From assembly GCA_030063045.1 (NCBI GenBank), contig JAQSEB010000018.1, positions 62,001 through 126,000 on the forward strand: a stretch of DNA of 64,000 bases, read 5' to 3'. A program made the translations under genes and the position numbers. Numbering within the stretch: the first letter of the stretch is position 1; each line of letters starts with the position of its first letter. The notes beneath the pieces were generated by a model, which saw only the letters and a program-made list of their open reading frames with translations, made no database searches and was not told where the DNA came from. The DNA is from Pratylenchus scribneri. Its lineage: Eukaryota; Nematoda; Chromadorea; Rhabditida; Pratylenchidae. Shown here in pieces: positions 12,953 through 25,304 of this stretch.

Positions 12953-15053
12953 TTATTTCCACATTTCTTCAAGCATTTTAAAATGACTTTCCAATTCGGA
13001 AACGGAAATCAATGTTTGTCCGTTCAAATTGGCCATTTGTTGTTGTTTTTGGGTATGGCTCGAATCCTCTACTGCATTTGTACTGCGCAATCTAGTGATT
13101 ATTCGAAGCCAATTCATTGCCTTTCTCCTCAACAATGGATGATGCCTGAAAATGATAAAAAAGGAATGAGTTTTGTGAATTATTTATCAATTCACCAAAA
13201 ATAAATCCTATGCTTTATTTGAGAGTCAATTATTTTCCCTTCTATTCTTTTTCATCACTGACAAAATTTCAATAATTCTATTAACAATTTTTAAGTAAAT
13301 CTCAAATAGTATATAATTAGTAATCGAATGGACCAATTAATTAATTAATTGAATAATACGTGATCACGGTCAATTCAATGAGTGAAGATAGGATTCCACT
13401 GATTAAAATCATCCACAAGATATAAAAACTGATCATTTGCGGGGAATCAATCACATGAAAATATTGGACAAATTGAGTGCTAGAATTCAGGCAAATAATG
13501 GCAAAATGGAAGAAAAATGTTGGCATCAATTGTTTGGCAGTGCGAATATTTTCAGAGAGCTGGAAAAATATAAATTTAATTTTTACTCAAATATTTTATT
13601 TTTAAATCTAAAATGAATTAATTTAATTTTGACTAATTCAAAATAATATAAATCCTAAAATTTGCGAGTTGAAAAATTCTAAGAAGATTCAAATTTAATA
13701 GAAATTTTATTTAAAGAATATTTAAAATTATATTAATATTCACCTGATAACGTTGATTCAATGGCAATGTCTGCTGGAAGCGATAAAATTTCCAATTGAA
13801 GGTATAAAGCATTAAAATGATCTGACAAAATAAATATTATTCTATAAATTTATTTTTAAAATAATGTGAATATAATTATTTTACAATAATTTAAAAATAA
13901 ATCGGGCTCACAACAAATTCGGACAATGTCAGTAGAGTAAATAGAGAATGAAAAAGAATATTTAAAAAATCAGTAAAGCGTAGAGTTCCATTCTGGTAAA
14001 AACATTGTAAAAAGAAAAAAACAATCTGTGTAAATTTGGAGAATTATATTCCCAATGAAATAAATTAAAGCAATCACCGAAATGCCAATACTGCAAAAGG
14101 CCAAAATGGGGCATTTGTTGTCGAATTGGCCATAAGTTCGGAAAAATATGGTGGCCACAATGCGTTCCAATAAAAGTGCATGAATGATGTAATTGCGTAA
14201 ATTTGCAAATATTCCAAATGTTTGAATTGGGAATAATCCAAAGTAAAACATATCCTCAGAAATGAATTTGTATGCCACATATGCGATCCGACTCAATGAG
14301 AACTATTAAAAAAATTATTTAAAATTTTTTTTTGTTTGTTCGGCTTTTAATTTTATTAATAAATAATAATTGATGAATTCTAATTTAATATTATAATAAA
14401 GAAATTTTGAAGAAATTAAAATTAATAAGTGTAAAATTAAAAATGTTAATATTAAATTTGACTACTTTTTATTTTTTCTTAATCCATATTTGTTTTATAA
14501 TTAATTTCGTTAAGCTTTATATCATCTTAACACTTATAAAACAAATAAATATAGAATATTTTAAAATAATAATTCGGAATATGAAATCCAATATTAATAT
14601 TAATGTACTTACTTATTAGTTATTATCTACCTCCTCCAGAATTTGAAAAATTTTTTAGGGGATTCTCATTTTATTATTCATATTTGATTGTAAAACTATA
14701 AAAAAGTGAAACAAATTTTGGGGGTAATTAAGGCAATTTTGGGGATGAAAAAATCTGGTGATAGATACTACGTAAGCGGAAGTACCAATAAGAATTCTAT
14801 AGCCCAGAAATTTCCCCACAATTAAAAAAATTAAAAAATTAAAAAAAACCAAAGCAATGGTGGCACTTTGTGTTAGCAAAATAATTTTCAAATTGGGATG
14901 AAGCAATTTTGTGTTGAAAATCAGTGAAAAATTAAAAATTGATATAATAAATGCCGTTGGATGCATTAAAAACAATTCCATTGCTGAACCAATTGTGGCT
15001 GCCAAAATTATATTGTTGGAAACATCAGCAATTGGTGGCCCCGTTGAGTTCAT
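12953..15053 (-). CDS. Sre/Srab-like seven-transmembrane chemoreceptor, copy A
   Basis: Exons on the minus strand: 15053-14772 (ATG), 14302-14078, 14025-13912, 13821-13744, 13559-13360 and 13145-12953 (TAA). Together they make 364 codons with matching phases. The start MNSTG was preferred over an in-frame ATG 31 codons upstream because it gives a short N-glycosylated N-terminus. Family marks: ALLLERIVAT after TM3, LPLNQRYQLSENIRTAKQL before TM6, HHPLLRRKA after TM7 and a C-terminal HFKMLEEMWK. Such receptors act in ciliated sensory neurons in other nematodes; expression here is unknown. TM4 could run through the 14077-14026 intron if that is retained. Relative to copy C one Phe codon is absent (FANLRN against FANFLRN). 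Confidence 0.75.
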
Positions 15054-15530
15054 TTCAATTTTTAATGGAAGTGACAAGTGAATGAGAAATATATGAAAAT
15101 TTAGGCTTTTATTAGAAGAAATAATTATTGATATTGGAGAATACATAAATTTTTATTAATTGACATTTAAAATTAAAAAATATTTAAAAAAGCTTTTTTC
15201 ATTTATTTAAAATATATATTTAAATATTTTGGAAATAAATCACTCTATCTAAATTAAAAATAATCTTGGTCAAAATTAATTTAAAAATTTCAAAATTTTT
15301 AAATTAAAATAATAATTTTTGAATTTTAATATATCAAAATGTGTTATCAATATTTTTATTCAATATTGAGCATTTCTCTTAATATTCAGTCAGACATAAA
15401 TTTAATTTAAGGTTACTATTGCTCTTATTAGCCAAATAAAAGTGCCAATTTTATTAAAAATATTATTTAGAAGAAATTGGCGGCAAAATTGCAGGTGTCA
15501 ATTAACGTTTTATGCTTTAATAGTTCACCA
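15054..15530. other. Upstream region of the Sre/Srab-like receptor
   Basis: AT-rich sequence identical in copy C (32538-33013). It should contain the promoter of the minus-strand receptor, but I see no distinctive element. Confidence 0.4.
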
Positions 15531-16736
15531 ATGCGCGGATGGGAGAAAGGGCACATCTAGAGAGTGAGAGCTTTCAAATGGTATATCACTCTAGGCCCAA
15601 CTCCTTCGCGCAGATGAGCTATGGATGACACAAAATTGCCAATTTTTGACCAAAATTTTAAACTCATAAATAAAAATTATTTTTAAAATGGTAAATATTT
15701 AATTGTTTTTGACATTATTTGTAGAGAATTTTATGGCGAGTAAAATGACATATAGATTAGCCCGAACGGTTTGGCCATTCCAGAGTTATGGCCATTAAAC
15801 CGTTTCAAAATTTGCATTTTTTCACCCAGCAATGAGAGTTTTTGAACTGTATTTTTTATACATGAATATATCATGGCGGCGCTTTATCAAAAGGCACAAC
15901 TAGACATCCAGGGCTATTCAACGGTATATTACACTTGGCCCAATTCGCTCTAGCATTCGAGTGCGGCGACCGACAAAACCAAATTTTTGTCAAATTTTAC
16001 GAATTTATTGGTTGAAGAAATGCAAATTGTGCTATAAGTATTGAAATCAATGCAAAATGGTTTCGAAAATAATTTTTTAATTATTTAAAATAGAAATAAA
16101 ATAATTTTATCCAAAAATATGTGGTTTAAACCCTTTAAACCAGTTTTGCGCGAAACCGGTTTAATGACTAAATGGATTGAAAATAGGCTCAATCGATGCG
16201 AAATAGTCGATTTAGTCGGCAAAATTTCTTTTATGACTCATTTTGATCAATTTAAACCATATTTACAAGGGTTTAAACTTTTTAAACCAAATGGTTTAGT
16301 TGACCATAACTATGGTTTAAATGTATCAAAATGGGCTGAAATTGAAATTTTGCCCACTAAATCGACCATGCCGATTCGATTGAGGTATATATCATGGTTA
16401 TAGGACAAAAAAAAAATTCGAAAAATTAGCAAAGGGTTCCCCCCTTTGGTTTCGCATTGGCCAAAAGGTTTTTTGGCCATTATTTGAGTAAAAATTAATT
16501 TATATATAAAATTCTTATCCATTTTTAGTGCAGAATTTAATTTAGAATTTTTTAAAAATAATTAGAAAAATTTTTAACCTAACCCTTTGAAATTTTTGAA
16601 ATTTTTTGAAATTTTAAAATTTTTTCGAAAATCCCGGTTTTCGAAGGGTTAGCTTACAATTTTTAATTTTAAAATATTTTTAAAAAATTCTTTATAAAAT
16701 TCTTCATCAATATAACTTTATTTCAAATTAAAATAT
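15531..16736 (+). repeat. Repeat block R1, copy 2
   Basis: Same sequence as 9088-10294 and 33014-34219, with single-base differences (for example GACCAAAATTTT here against GACCAAATTTTT in copy 3). Here it continues into the R2 mosaic instead of the receptor. It contains the GAGAAAGGGCAC motif and the palindrome with GTCGATTTAGT arms at about 16190-16390. Confidence 0.85.
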
Positions 16737-17071
16737 CTATTATTTACAAAGGTATAAATTTTTAAAAATTATTTCAAATTTTCCATTTCAATTTTTTCAT
16801 CAATTTTGACCGACTCATAAAGAACATGGAAATTCATTTAAAATGCTTCGAATATGGTATCAATCGATTCACAATGGTCGATTTAGTATATGAAATTTCG
16901 ATTTCAGCTCATTTTGAACAATTTAAACAAAAGTTTATAGGGTTTAAAAATTTTAAACCAAATGGTTTATTTGATTATAAATATGCTCTAAATGTTTTAA
17001 ATTGAGCTGAAATTGAAATCTTACCTACTAAATCGACCATGGCGATTCGAATGAGCCATATTTGGTAATGA

Positions 17072-17145
17072 ATTCTTTTAGTCCAGTGGTATTACTATTA
17101 CTTTTTTGAGGTCGTGGGTTCTATTCCCAATAGTGATAAATAGAT
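17072..17145 (+). repeat. tRNA-derived (SINE-like) segment
   Basis: A-box TAGTCCAGTGG at 17079-17089 and B-box GGTTCTATTCC at 17117-17127, with internal-promoter spacing like a tRNA gene. No acceptor stem can be folded, so this is a tRNA-derived repeat and not a working tRNA. An identical copy is at 34556-34629. Confidence 0.6.
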
Positions 17146-17256
17146 TTTACATAACAATAATCAAATTTTAATACATAATATAATAATATAATGAATATAA
17201 AATATTTTGAATTTAATTTTTCATTTTAATTATTCCAATTAATAAATCATTTTACA

Positions 17257-17421
17257 ATGGATGAACCAATCGGACCCAGTTTGAGCCCCGAAGAGGCGAA
17301 AATAGCAATATTTGCATCTAGAAGATATTACTATTCTAAAACGTTTAGATTAATTTCCCTACGAATTTCTAATTTTTATTTAAATAAAAAATACATCATT
17401 TTTGATTTGTCTGATTCCTAA
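17257..17421 (+). CDS. Short open frame, doubtful gene or exon relic
   Basis: ATG to TAA, 54 codons, starting MDEPIGPSLSPEEAKIAIFA. The first 30 codons have more mixed composition than the surrounding AT-rich DNA. No domain is recognised and no clear partner exon is seen downstream. It lies in the duplicated mosaic and is identical at 34741-34905. It could be a remnant first exon. Confidence 0.25.
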   Translation: MDEPIGPSLSPEEAKIAIFASRRYYYSKTFRLISLRISNFYLNKKYIIFDLSDS

Positions 17422-18440
17422 GCAATTAATTAATCCTTATCAGCCGAACTATAGTGAAGCAATAAAATGAAATAATTCTTTTAGGCAATTTTCCCAAGCA
17501 TTTCTCCTCTTTAATCCCCAACTGTACCATTTTCTACCTACCATTCCTTCATTTTTCTTTGCATTTTTGCTTCCATTATTCACCTAAATTTTTTTTGTAC
17601 GAATTTATCCAACAAAATCAAGAAAAAATCATTCAATAGAACGTATCAAATCAAATATTATATTCATTTTACACCATTCGCGTTAAAATGTATCCTTTTT
17701 TACAATTTTTTTATACAATTTACAATTCGACAAATGGCCTCAAAATCAAAAATTTTGCTGCTAATTTTGCGATAAGTTTATTATTTTTTATTCTAATATA
17801 AAATTATTTTTTATGACTGATGAATGCATTTGCCGAAATATTGTTCAATTTTATGTATCAACCAATTTATGCGCCACAAACATTGTTCGATGTTTTGTTT
17901 ATTTATTGGCTAATTCTATTCTAACCAGCAAATGTTATCATCCAATTGGAAAAAATCGGCTAGAAAACGGCCGATTTCGATGCGGTTTTTTTTGTTAGAA
18001 CAATGATCTCCTAGCGGACAGATGTAAAAACACGTCGAAAGAGCCATCGCACGCCAAATTTGATTAATTTTGAAGGGAGTTATGGCAAAATCGTATCTAC
18101 AGCCAATACAGGTGCTTTTAGGGTTGCAGCGCGAAGCGCTGCTGGTAAACAAAGTGGGGCGAATGTATTTTTAGAAGTAGAAAATTCAGAGATGTATTAT
18201 AAAAAAAAAATTTCGAAAAATGGTCCACGGGTTAGAAAGTTATGGTGGTATAAATGGTTCAAAAATTTTGAATTTTTTCGCGCAGCCAAGTAAAATTTTT
18301 TTCTACGTTATTTTCGGGCATCGAATTTAATCCTATTTGATAGAGCTGAATCTGGGCTTTAAAATGATATAAGGTTTGTTAGGGTTTGGACCAACAGTTG
18401 GGGAGTTAAACCGGTTTAAACCGTTTGGATTTTGGTAAAA

Positions 18441-18511
18441 ACCAGGTTTAGTGTAGGGGGTTAAAATCGATTTTTTATGAGGTCGTGGGTTCGAATCCCA
18501 GTAATGGCAAA
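18441..18511 (+). repeat. tRNA-derived (SINE-like) segment with perfect A and B boxes
   Basis: TAGTGTAGGGGG at 18449-18460 matches the A-box consensus and GGTTCGAATCC at 18488-18498 matches the B-box. The T arm (GTGGG, TTCGAAT, CCCAG) is largely intact but no acceptor stem pairs. A diverged inverted relative is at 24146-24200 and a copy at about 35925-35995. Confidence 0.65.
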
Positions 18512-18684
18512 TGATTTATAATGAGAAAATATGATAATATAAATTATTCTGAACCGGTTTTAAACCATTTAAACCGGTTTAAAATTTTTTTAATTTCCAA
18601 TATTTTCCATTTTCCATAAATAAATAGTTGAATATAGGGTAAACGATGATGCTGAGCACGAATTTGATATCCATTTTCGATTTT

Positions 18685-18757
18685 GATGATTTAGTCCAGT
18701 GGTTTGACTGTAGATTGATAATTTTGAGGTCGAAGGTTCAATTCCTACCAGCGGCAA
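18685..18757 (+). repeat. tRNA-derived (SINE-like) segment
   Basis: A-box TAGTCCAGTGG at 18692-18702 and B-box GGTTCAATTCC at 18735-18745 within a 73-base tRNA-sized span. The arms do not fold into a complete cloverleaf. An identical copy is at 36169-36241. Confidence 0.6.
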
Positions 18758-20639
18758 ATCATTTTTTCACATCAATAATCCAATTTAAATACATATACAT
18801 GAAATATTAATGAATATAAAAAATGTTAAAATTCTTTTTTCCATAAAATATTCCAATTTCCAAATAGTGAGTGCTGCGGTACTCGACTGCTTTGTAAAAA
18901 AATGAGGGGGGATCCATGCATTTTCTGGTAAAACTTTTTTTTGTGCCAACTGATTTTGGCGCTTTTTGTTCAGGGAATATAATGATCTCCTGGCCGAGAG
19001 ATTTGGCCAAAAAATTTTTCACTACCCTACCCCCCCCCCCCCGGCGATTTTAGACATTTTTGCGTAGACATTTTGCAGACATTTTAGATATTTCGCTCTA
19101 ATTCAGTTTTAATTGCTTTTTTTGATCTGAAATTTAAATGGGAGGTGTATTACGGCTAGGAGCAGGCGTTTAAGTCAAAAAATTTTTCTGCGCGACTTCC
19201 GGTTTCAAGGCGCGAGCTCGAGAATCTCGAAATTTTTGATCGTTAATAATTCGCTCACCAGGTTTCGCTCAGGCATGCGGTTAGTATCATTGGATAGCTC
19301 TTTGATTGTAGTTTCAGAATCAATAAACTCCGCATGGGCGCGCCGCTTGCGCCAGATTTTATGGGTTTTAAATCGGTTTGCAAAAAGGTTTGGTTAGGGA
19401 AAATTTTTTCCTTGATGGTTAATCCGTGCGCGGCTTGGAGAAAGGGCACTACTCCAGAGTATCAGCTTTCGAATGGTATATCGCTTTTGGCCCATCTCCT
19501 TCGCGCAGGTGAGTTATGCGTGCCAGAAGACATGGCATTTTTTTCCAAAATTTTGTCCGGAGCATAACTACCCTTAATTTTTAGATTTAGGCAAAGTGTT
19601 ATATACCATTGAAAAGCTCATGACAAGGAGAAGTGCCCTTTCTCCCAGACCAAAACCGGTTTACAATGATGGAAAATTTTTAAACCGGTTAAACCGGTTT
19701 GGTAAAAGGTTTAAACCCTTGCGCGAAATGCTTTCGATTTGATAATAGGCTCAATCGATGCGCAATGTTCGATATAGTATAAGAAATTTCGATTTCAGCT
19801 AATTTTGAACAATTTAAACACAAGTTTATAGGGTTTAAAAATTTTTAAACCAAATGGTTTAATTGACCATAACTATGGTTTAACAGCAATGTTTTGGTCT
19901 GAAATTGAAATTTTGCTTATTAAATCGACCATGCCGAATCGATTGAGCTATAGATCAAAATAATACAAAAAAATTTTCGAAAAATTAGCAAAGGGTCCCC
20001 CCTTTGATTTTTCATTGGCCAGATGAATTTTTGGTCATAACTTGAGTAAGAGATGGTTTTGTAATAATATTATATTCCATTATTAGTGCTGAATTTTATG
20101 GAGAATTTTATAAAAATATTTAGCAATTTCTAGAACCTAACCCCTTTGAAATTTTTGGAAATTTTTGAAATTTTCAATTTTTTTTTTAAAATCCCGGTTT
20201 ACAGGGGGTTAACTTAAAATTTATAATTTTATAAAAGTCGGACAAAAATAATTAAATTTTAAATTTTGAATAAAAAGCCATACCAAATCTACATTTTTTT
20301 TACTATTTAACATTAATAATGATCATCCACTTTCTTTAGCCTTTATAAAATATTTTTTGGTCTCTTGATTGGTCACATGGTTTTACTCATTTTTATTCCA
20401 AAAACTTGAACAAATAAATTGTATTTTTTTGTATTTATACAAAAACAACAATGCGAAACATTGGAAAATTTTCCTGCCCATTTTCTGCTGCTCATTATTT
20501 TCTACAAATTTTTTTATTTATCGGAAATAATATTTTAATTAATGTCAACTGACTCATTTTGTCACAATTTATCTTATGCTGATTATTTTAATTTATTTTT
20601 AGATTAATTCTAAACAAATTTAATCCAATCAAATAAAAG

Positions 20640-23310
20640 ATGGTCATCAATACAAATTCAACAAATCCGGTAAATTAATTAATTATATAATTTTAAATAA
20701 TTAAAATAATTTTTAAACATTAAATAAAGAAAAAAATTTAATAATAAAAAATAGTGTTTTAATATTTAACAGCTTTATTTGGCTTATCGTAATTCGGGTA
20801 CAACATTTGCTTTGATTGGGCCTGCATTCCTCATTTGGGCAATCGGCGTTTGCGGCTTCCTTCTAAATTCATTTGTCCTTCTCACAACATATTTATCCAA
20901 GTAAAATTCAAAAATATTAATAAATGATTATTTTAATATAAATAAAATTTTTAGTTCATTGCGCGGAACTGCCAATTATTTGATGGCATTGATTTGTTTG
21001 GCCGAGGCAATCCATCAAATAGGACATTCCATCTTCTTTGCCATTGTGGTCAGTGGAATCAATTTCATTGATTTGGAATTGGCCGCATGGCTTACATTGC
21101 CCCAACATTTTTGCATGGGCCTATCATTAATGGGAATGCTTTTGGCTGCATTGGATCGATTGTTGGCAATCTCTTCTGATTCATTGTAGGGATATTATTT
21201 ATAAATTAGCCGATAAAATATAAAACAGGACATTATTTGAATAGATCAATTCAATAAATATTATTTTGGCTATAAAAAAACAATGAAGCAAGTAGCAAGC
21301 ACCTAGCCTAGATAGAGGAAGGCGATAATACATTGGAAAACTATAAAATCCTCTATAAAATGGTCTTTCTAATTTTTCGGCGCCAGAAAAATTTGTAAAA
21401 TAATAAGTGAATTTTTCCTAAAAATAATCGTTTATATTACATTCAAAAACATATAATAACCTTTTTAATATTAAATTTTATAAAAGCACTACATTATATC
21501 GGTCACTTAAGGGTTAAGGCTTATTAATTATAAGTATATATGGCTTTTTATTTCCAAATTAGTTGCGCTCTATAATTTAAATAAACAAAAGAATATCTTA
21601 GATATAGGTAATGGAATTTCATTATTGAACTGACTGAGTGAATTATATTTGATGAAATTATTATTAATTTTTTATTAATATCTTAATTCAAATTTACAGC
21701 CACAACAATTTATGTCTGAATTATAAAAAGGGTTATTTGGCTATTTTGACTGCAATAATGCTGATATATGGTGCAATTTGCAGCTATATTGTTATTTTGA
21801 ATGGCCAAAAATATGGTGGAACGTAAGCATTGGAAAAAAATCTTTTTAAATTTTATTAATAAAACAGACCAACAACAGCATGTTTGGCCGAAGTTTTTCC
21901 GGTAAACGGTGACTTTCAAGCAGTTTGGTTTCTTCTACCCATTGTGCCATTGGTTTTATCTGCAATTTGCTATTTGATTATTGGAGCCATTATTCGATGC
22001 AATAAAAGCGGTAATTTTATTTGGAAAATACATATAATTAATGTAAAATTTGATGCCAAAAATGATAATTTTAAGTTGATATAATTATTTAATCGAACTT
22101 AATTATTTAATCTACTTTTTACCCATAAGGGCATAAAAATGCGAAATTTTTTCGGCTATTAATTTTTTTCTAGAGAAAAAATAATAATTAAAATAAAAGA
22201 TATTATATTTCGGTATTAAAAAAATAAATATCTAAATAATTTTTTTTGATTAAATGATTTTTAAAATATTCTATTTAAATTTAATTAATATTATAATTTT
22301 TTAGTGAGCGCTAAAACGAATATGCGTCTTTTGCGTTCTCTGTTCATCATTTTATGTGTCAGCATTGGTGGTTATGCCATCAATTTCACAATTTATGAAA
22401 TTTTATTGAATGTGAATTTCGGCCTCGACTTCATCACCATTTGGCAAATTTCCTTCATTGCCGGCGATCTTTTGAATATTTGCGCCGCTTCCAATGCTCC
22501 AATTCTCTATGTGAACAGGTACGAATTCATGTAAACATTTCATTAGGTTTTCGAATTTTGCGCATCATTAAATATTTTAAAAATTTTACTTATTAATAAA
22601 TTCTTTATACTATTTAGATTAAGTTTATTTGTAAATCATTTTAATATAAAAATTGATCAAATATATACCTGAAAATTTTGATCAAAAAACCTATTTTGTC
22701 TTATTTTGAAATTTGCTCTCTAATCAACTCAATCTAATAACGGGTTATATTAATTATAATTGTTATGGTACCAAATTTTTTTACAAAAAAAAATTAAAAT
22801 GATGCACAAATCGAGGCGTGAAAATTTCGGTACTTTTCCGTTATGAATTCCCTCGCACAAAAAATTATGAAGCTTACTCTCCTAGAAGTAATTTTAAATC
22901 CTTATCAAGAATCTAACATCCTATTCGTTATATAAAGCCAATTTGATAAGAGAATGAGCCAAATTTTACCAAGAAAATGCTAGCGGGAACTAAGTGGTGA
23001 ATTTGGTAGGGGATTCATAACGAAAAAATACCAAAATTTCATTCATTAATTGTTTAAATTACTATATGTTTATTATTTCAGCACAGAATATCGAAAGGCA
23101 TTCAGGCAATTCTATTCGGCATTGTCCAATAGCAATCAAATTTATTCGATCAATGTTCTCCACCAACAGCATCATCAATCACGGCGGCTTTCCTCCATTC
23201 AATCCAGCAGCCAAAATCAAATTCAACATATTTCATCGATGAATAATAGTAGCACTCTTCAAGAATTGAAGAATAACAAAAATAACATTAATGAACAAAG
23301 AAGAGTTTAA
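20640..23310 (+). CDS. Srsx-like seven-transmembrane chemoreceptor, copy B (intact)
   Basis: Seven exons: 20640-20669 (ATG), 20773-20900, 20955-21185, 21700-21822, 21868-22010, 22305-22518 and 23082-23310 (TAA). They total 366 codons with consistent phases. The N-terminus MVINTNSTNP has glycosylation sequons. TM1 has CGFLLNSFVLLTTY; the loop LRGTANYLMALI leads to TM2; TM3 ends in LDRLLAI; TM5 follows GDFQAVWF; TM6-TM7 lie in exon 6; and the NPxxY-like NAPILYVNSTEYRKAF crosses the last intron. The cytoplasmic tail is rich in Gln/His/Asn/Ser. These traits fit nematode 7TM_GPCR_Srsx receptors, which sense small molecules in sensory neurons; the ligand is unknown. The intron 21186-21699 is long (514 bases). 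A peptide-type rhodopsin receptor is the alternative. Confidence 0.82.
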
Positions 23311-23525
23311 CAAAATTAAGGAAAAAAAAACTCTAAACAAATATTTTAAACATTTTTTATTCATAATTCTAATTTAATTTTAAATTGTTTATTTCTATTT
23401 TTGTATTAAATTTTACTTGATTAAATTAGTGTATAATAAATTTATATATCCATAAAACTATAAATTTTCATAAATGAAGATAATAAAAATTATCTTTTAA
23501 TAAATTTCTTCATTGATTATTTCCA

Positions 23526-23781
23526 TCATTTTTCCTCTTCTGCTGCTTCTTTCTCGTCATTTTTCCCAAAAATCCAATTCCAACATTTCTTCAGAATTCT
23601 ATATGGCAAAAAAATAATCCATTTGGCTGCTAAATAAATGCTACAAAAAATAAAAATTTTAATTAAAAATTTAAACTTTTTACCTTGTAAAACATAATAA
23701 AATGCTGAGGGCAAATGCCAAAATAAATTGTTCAGATGTCCTTTCAGGCCATAATCTTATTTGAAATCCAGCACCAGCCAT
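23526..23781 (-). CDS. Small membrane protein of 70 residues, copy B
   Basis: Exons 23781-23684 and 23640-23526 on the minus strand, with the same 71 codons as the copy at 12302-12557 and no sequence difference noticed. It is convergent to receptor copy B. In this unit the Sre/Srab-like receptor that follows copies A and C is missing, and repeat R3 starts about 270 bases beyond the ATG. Any promoter must therefore lie within or next to that repeat. Confidence 0.58.
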
Positions 23782-24047
23782 TCGGAAAATTAACAATGAT
23801 TAATAAATTTTGATAATAAAAATATTATAAATTTATTTATGGAGGGGTTGAAAAAATTGGAAGTGTTTTCGATGGAACGCAAATTTCAACTTATTTATTT
23901 ATTTGGAATTTGGATGAATCATTTCTTTCCATTCCGTCGTATTTTTATCAAAAAGAGTAGATTGACTTTGATATTAATATTCTCGCTTCTTTATTTAAAA
24001 TAATGATGACACATTTTTATCAAAGATTGGTCAATATCAGCATCAAA

Positions 24048-25304
24048 AAATTTAAAAAATTATTAAACCGGTTTAAGAAGTTTAAACCTGTCCCAAAACA
24101 TTTATATTATCTTATTTTATCATTAAAAATCATTTGTCGATACTTGGATTCGAACTCGTGACCTCATTGAAAAACCAAAAACTACCCCCTACACTAAACC
24201 TGGTTTTCACCAAAATCCAAATGGTCTAAACCGGTATAACTTCGAAACCGTTGGATGTAACCCATACAAACCATATATTAAATTGAAGCTCTAATTCTGC
24301 TCTATTAAATGATAATAAAATTATGGCCAAAAATTGACGTAGAAAAAAATTTTACCTAGATGCTGTAAAAAAATTTCAAAATTTTGAAAATTTAAATGAC
24401 CATAACTCTGGAACACGTGGGTCTTTCGGTTAGATCTTTTTTTCAGAATGTATCCCCGAATTTTCTTAATCTAAAAACACAAAACGCGCCAACTTGCGCT
24501 CATAGCGCTTCGCGCTATGAGCCTATAAGCACCTGTATGCTCGGAAAATCCGCAAGTCACGCGCTGCTCGTGCTTTTTTGTCAAAAATGTCTACACGCGG
24601 CATTTTAGACGTAAAATTCCAGCGGCTACAATATATCAAAACGATTGAGAAAAAAAAACGAAACCCAAAAATTTTTTACCTGAAATCTCTACGCTAATAT
24701 GGCACCTTTTTTAAATCTCGATTTATATCTCGAGAATAAGCGAACTGAGAGGTGACCTAAAAGGGGTTTTAGAAACTACTTTTCAAGGGCTTTCAAATGA
24801 TATATAACATGTTCGGTAATTCGGAAACAGTTTCGAGTTATTCAAGTCCCCAAAATTTGGCACTTTTATGGCCATACCATTAAACCGAAACCTGCGCGAA
24901 AATTTTTTTTTTGTTTAAAAGCCGTATTCTAGCCGAGATACATCAAAAAATACATACCATAGCCTATAAAACTCAAACCGAAATGAATTAGACCGAAATG
25001 TCTAAAATGTCTGCAAAAAAAGTCAATTTCCCCCCAGGGCATGATAGCAAAAAAATTTTAGCGCAAAGTTGTCCGACCGGAGATCATCATGTCCCTGCAC
25101 TTTACAGATCGAAAATCGGTTGGAAAGGAAAAATTTTTTTCCATTTTGTGCATACATCCCCCCTCATTTTTTTATATACATATAATTCGAAAAAATATAA
25201 TATATTTTGGGTATATGACTAAATTAGATTTAATGAAAGGGTCCTTCGCCTATATTTTAGGATGGAAAATACATTTTTTAAAAAATTTTGATACTCAAAA
25301 ATTC
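24048..25304 (-). repeat. Repeat block R3, copy 1
   Basis: It replaces the Sre/Srab-like receptor after the shared ATCAGCATCAAA. It contains, inverted, relatives of the R2 motifs: a B-box-like GAGTTCGAATCC (complement of 24146-24157), an A-box-like TAGTGTAGGGGG, a perfect 11-base hairpin GCTCATAGCGC-TTC-GCGCTATGAGC (24498-24522), and an ATGAGGGGGGATGTATGCAC terminus near 25150. It recurs at 41537-42793. Confidence 0.8.

Larger units (their letters stand above)
16737..20639. repeat. Repeat mosaic R2 upstream of receptor copy B
   Basis: A 3.9 kb patchwork: a palindrome 16858-17055; tRNA-like segments at 17079, 18449 and 18692; a short open frame at 17257; the 75-base segment shared with 8577; a hairpin GCAGCGC-GAA-GCGCTGC at 18126-18142; an ATGAGGGGGGAT terminus at 18904; a poly-C tract 19030-19042; a GAGAAAGGGCAC motif at 19438; and a second palindrome about 19740-19950. 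The last 400 bases (about 20220-20639) are AT-rich, carry no clear repeat motif and are the likely receptor promoter region. The whole block recurs at 34220-38128, and its right part recurs at 25305-26896. Confidence 0.8.

Noticed and set aside
14407..14619. 70-codon plus-strand open frame (also at 31891)
   Set aside because: It lies wholly in the first intron of the minus-strand Sre/Srab-like receptor and is of AT-rich Ile/Lys/Asn/Leu composition only.
17813..18293. Overlapping open frames of 61, 78 and 77 codons in R2 (also at 35297-35777)
   Set aside because: They lie on both strands of repeat sequence, overlap each other and the shared 75-base segment, and lack coding composition.
19030..19042. 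Poly-C tract as a G-quadruplex regulatory site
   Set aside because: A pure homopolymer that differs in length between copies (13 and 18); more simply a slippage-prone tract or assembly uncertainty.
19255..19567. 64- and 77-codon open frames in opposite strands (repeated at 25512 and 36744)
   Set aside because: Mirror frames in the GAGAAAGGGCAC repeat, with no signal of selection on either strand.
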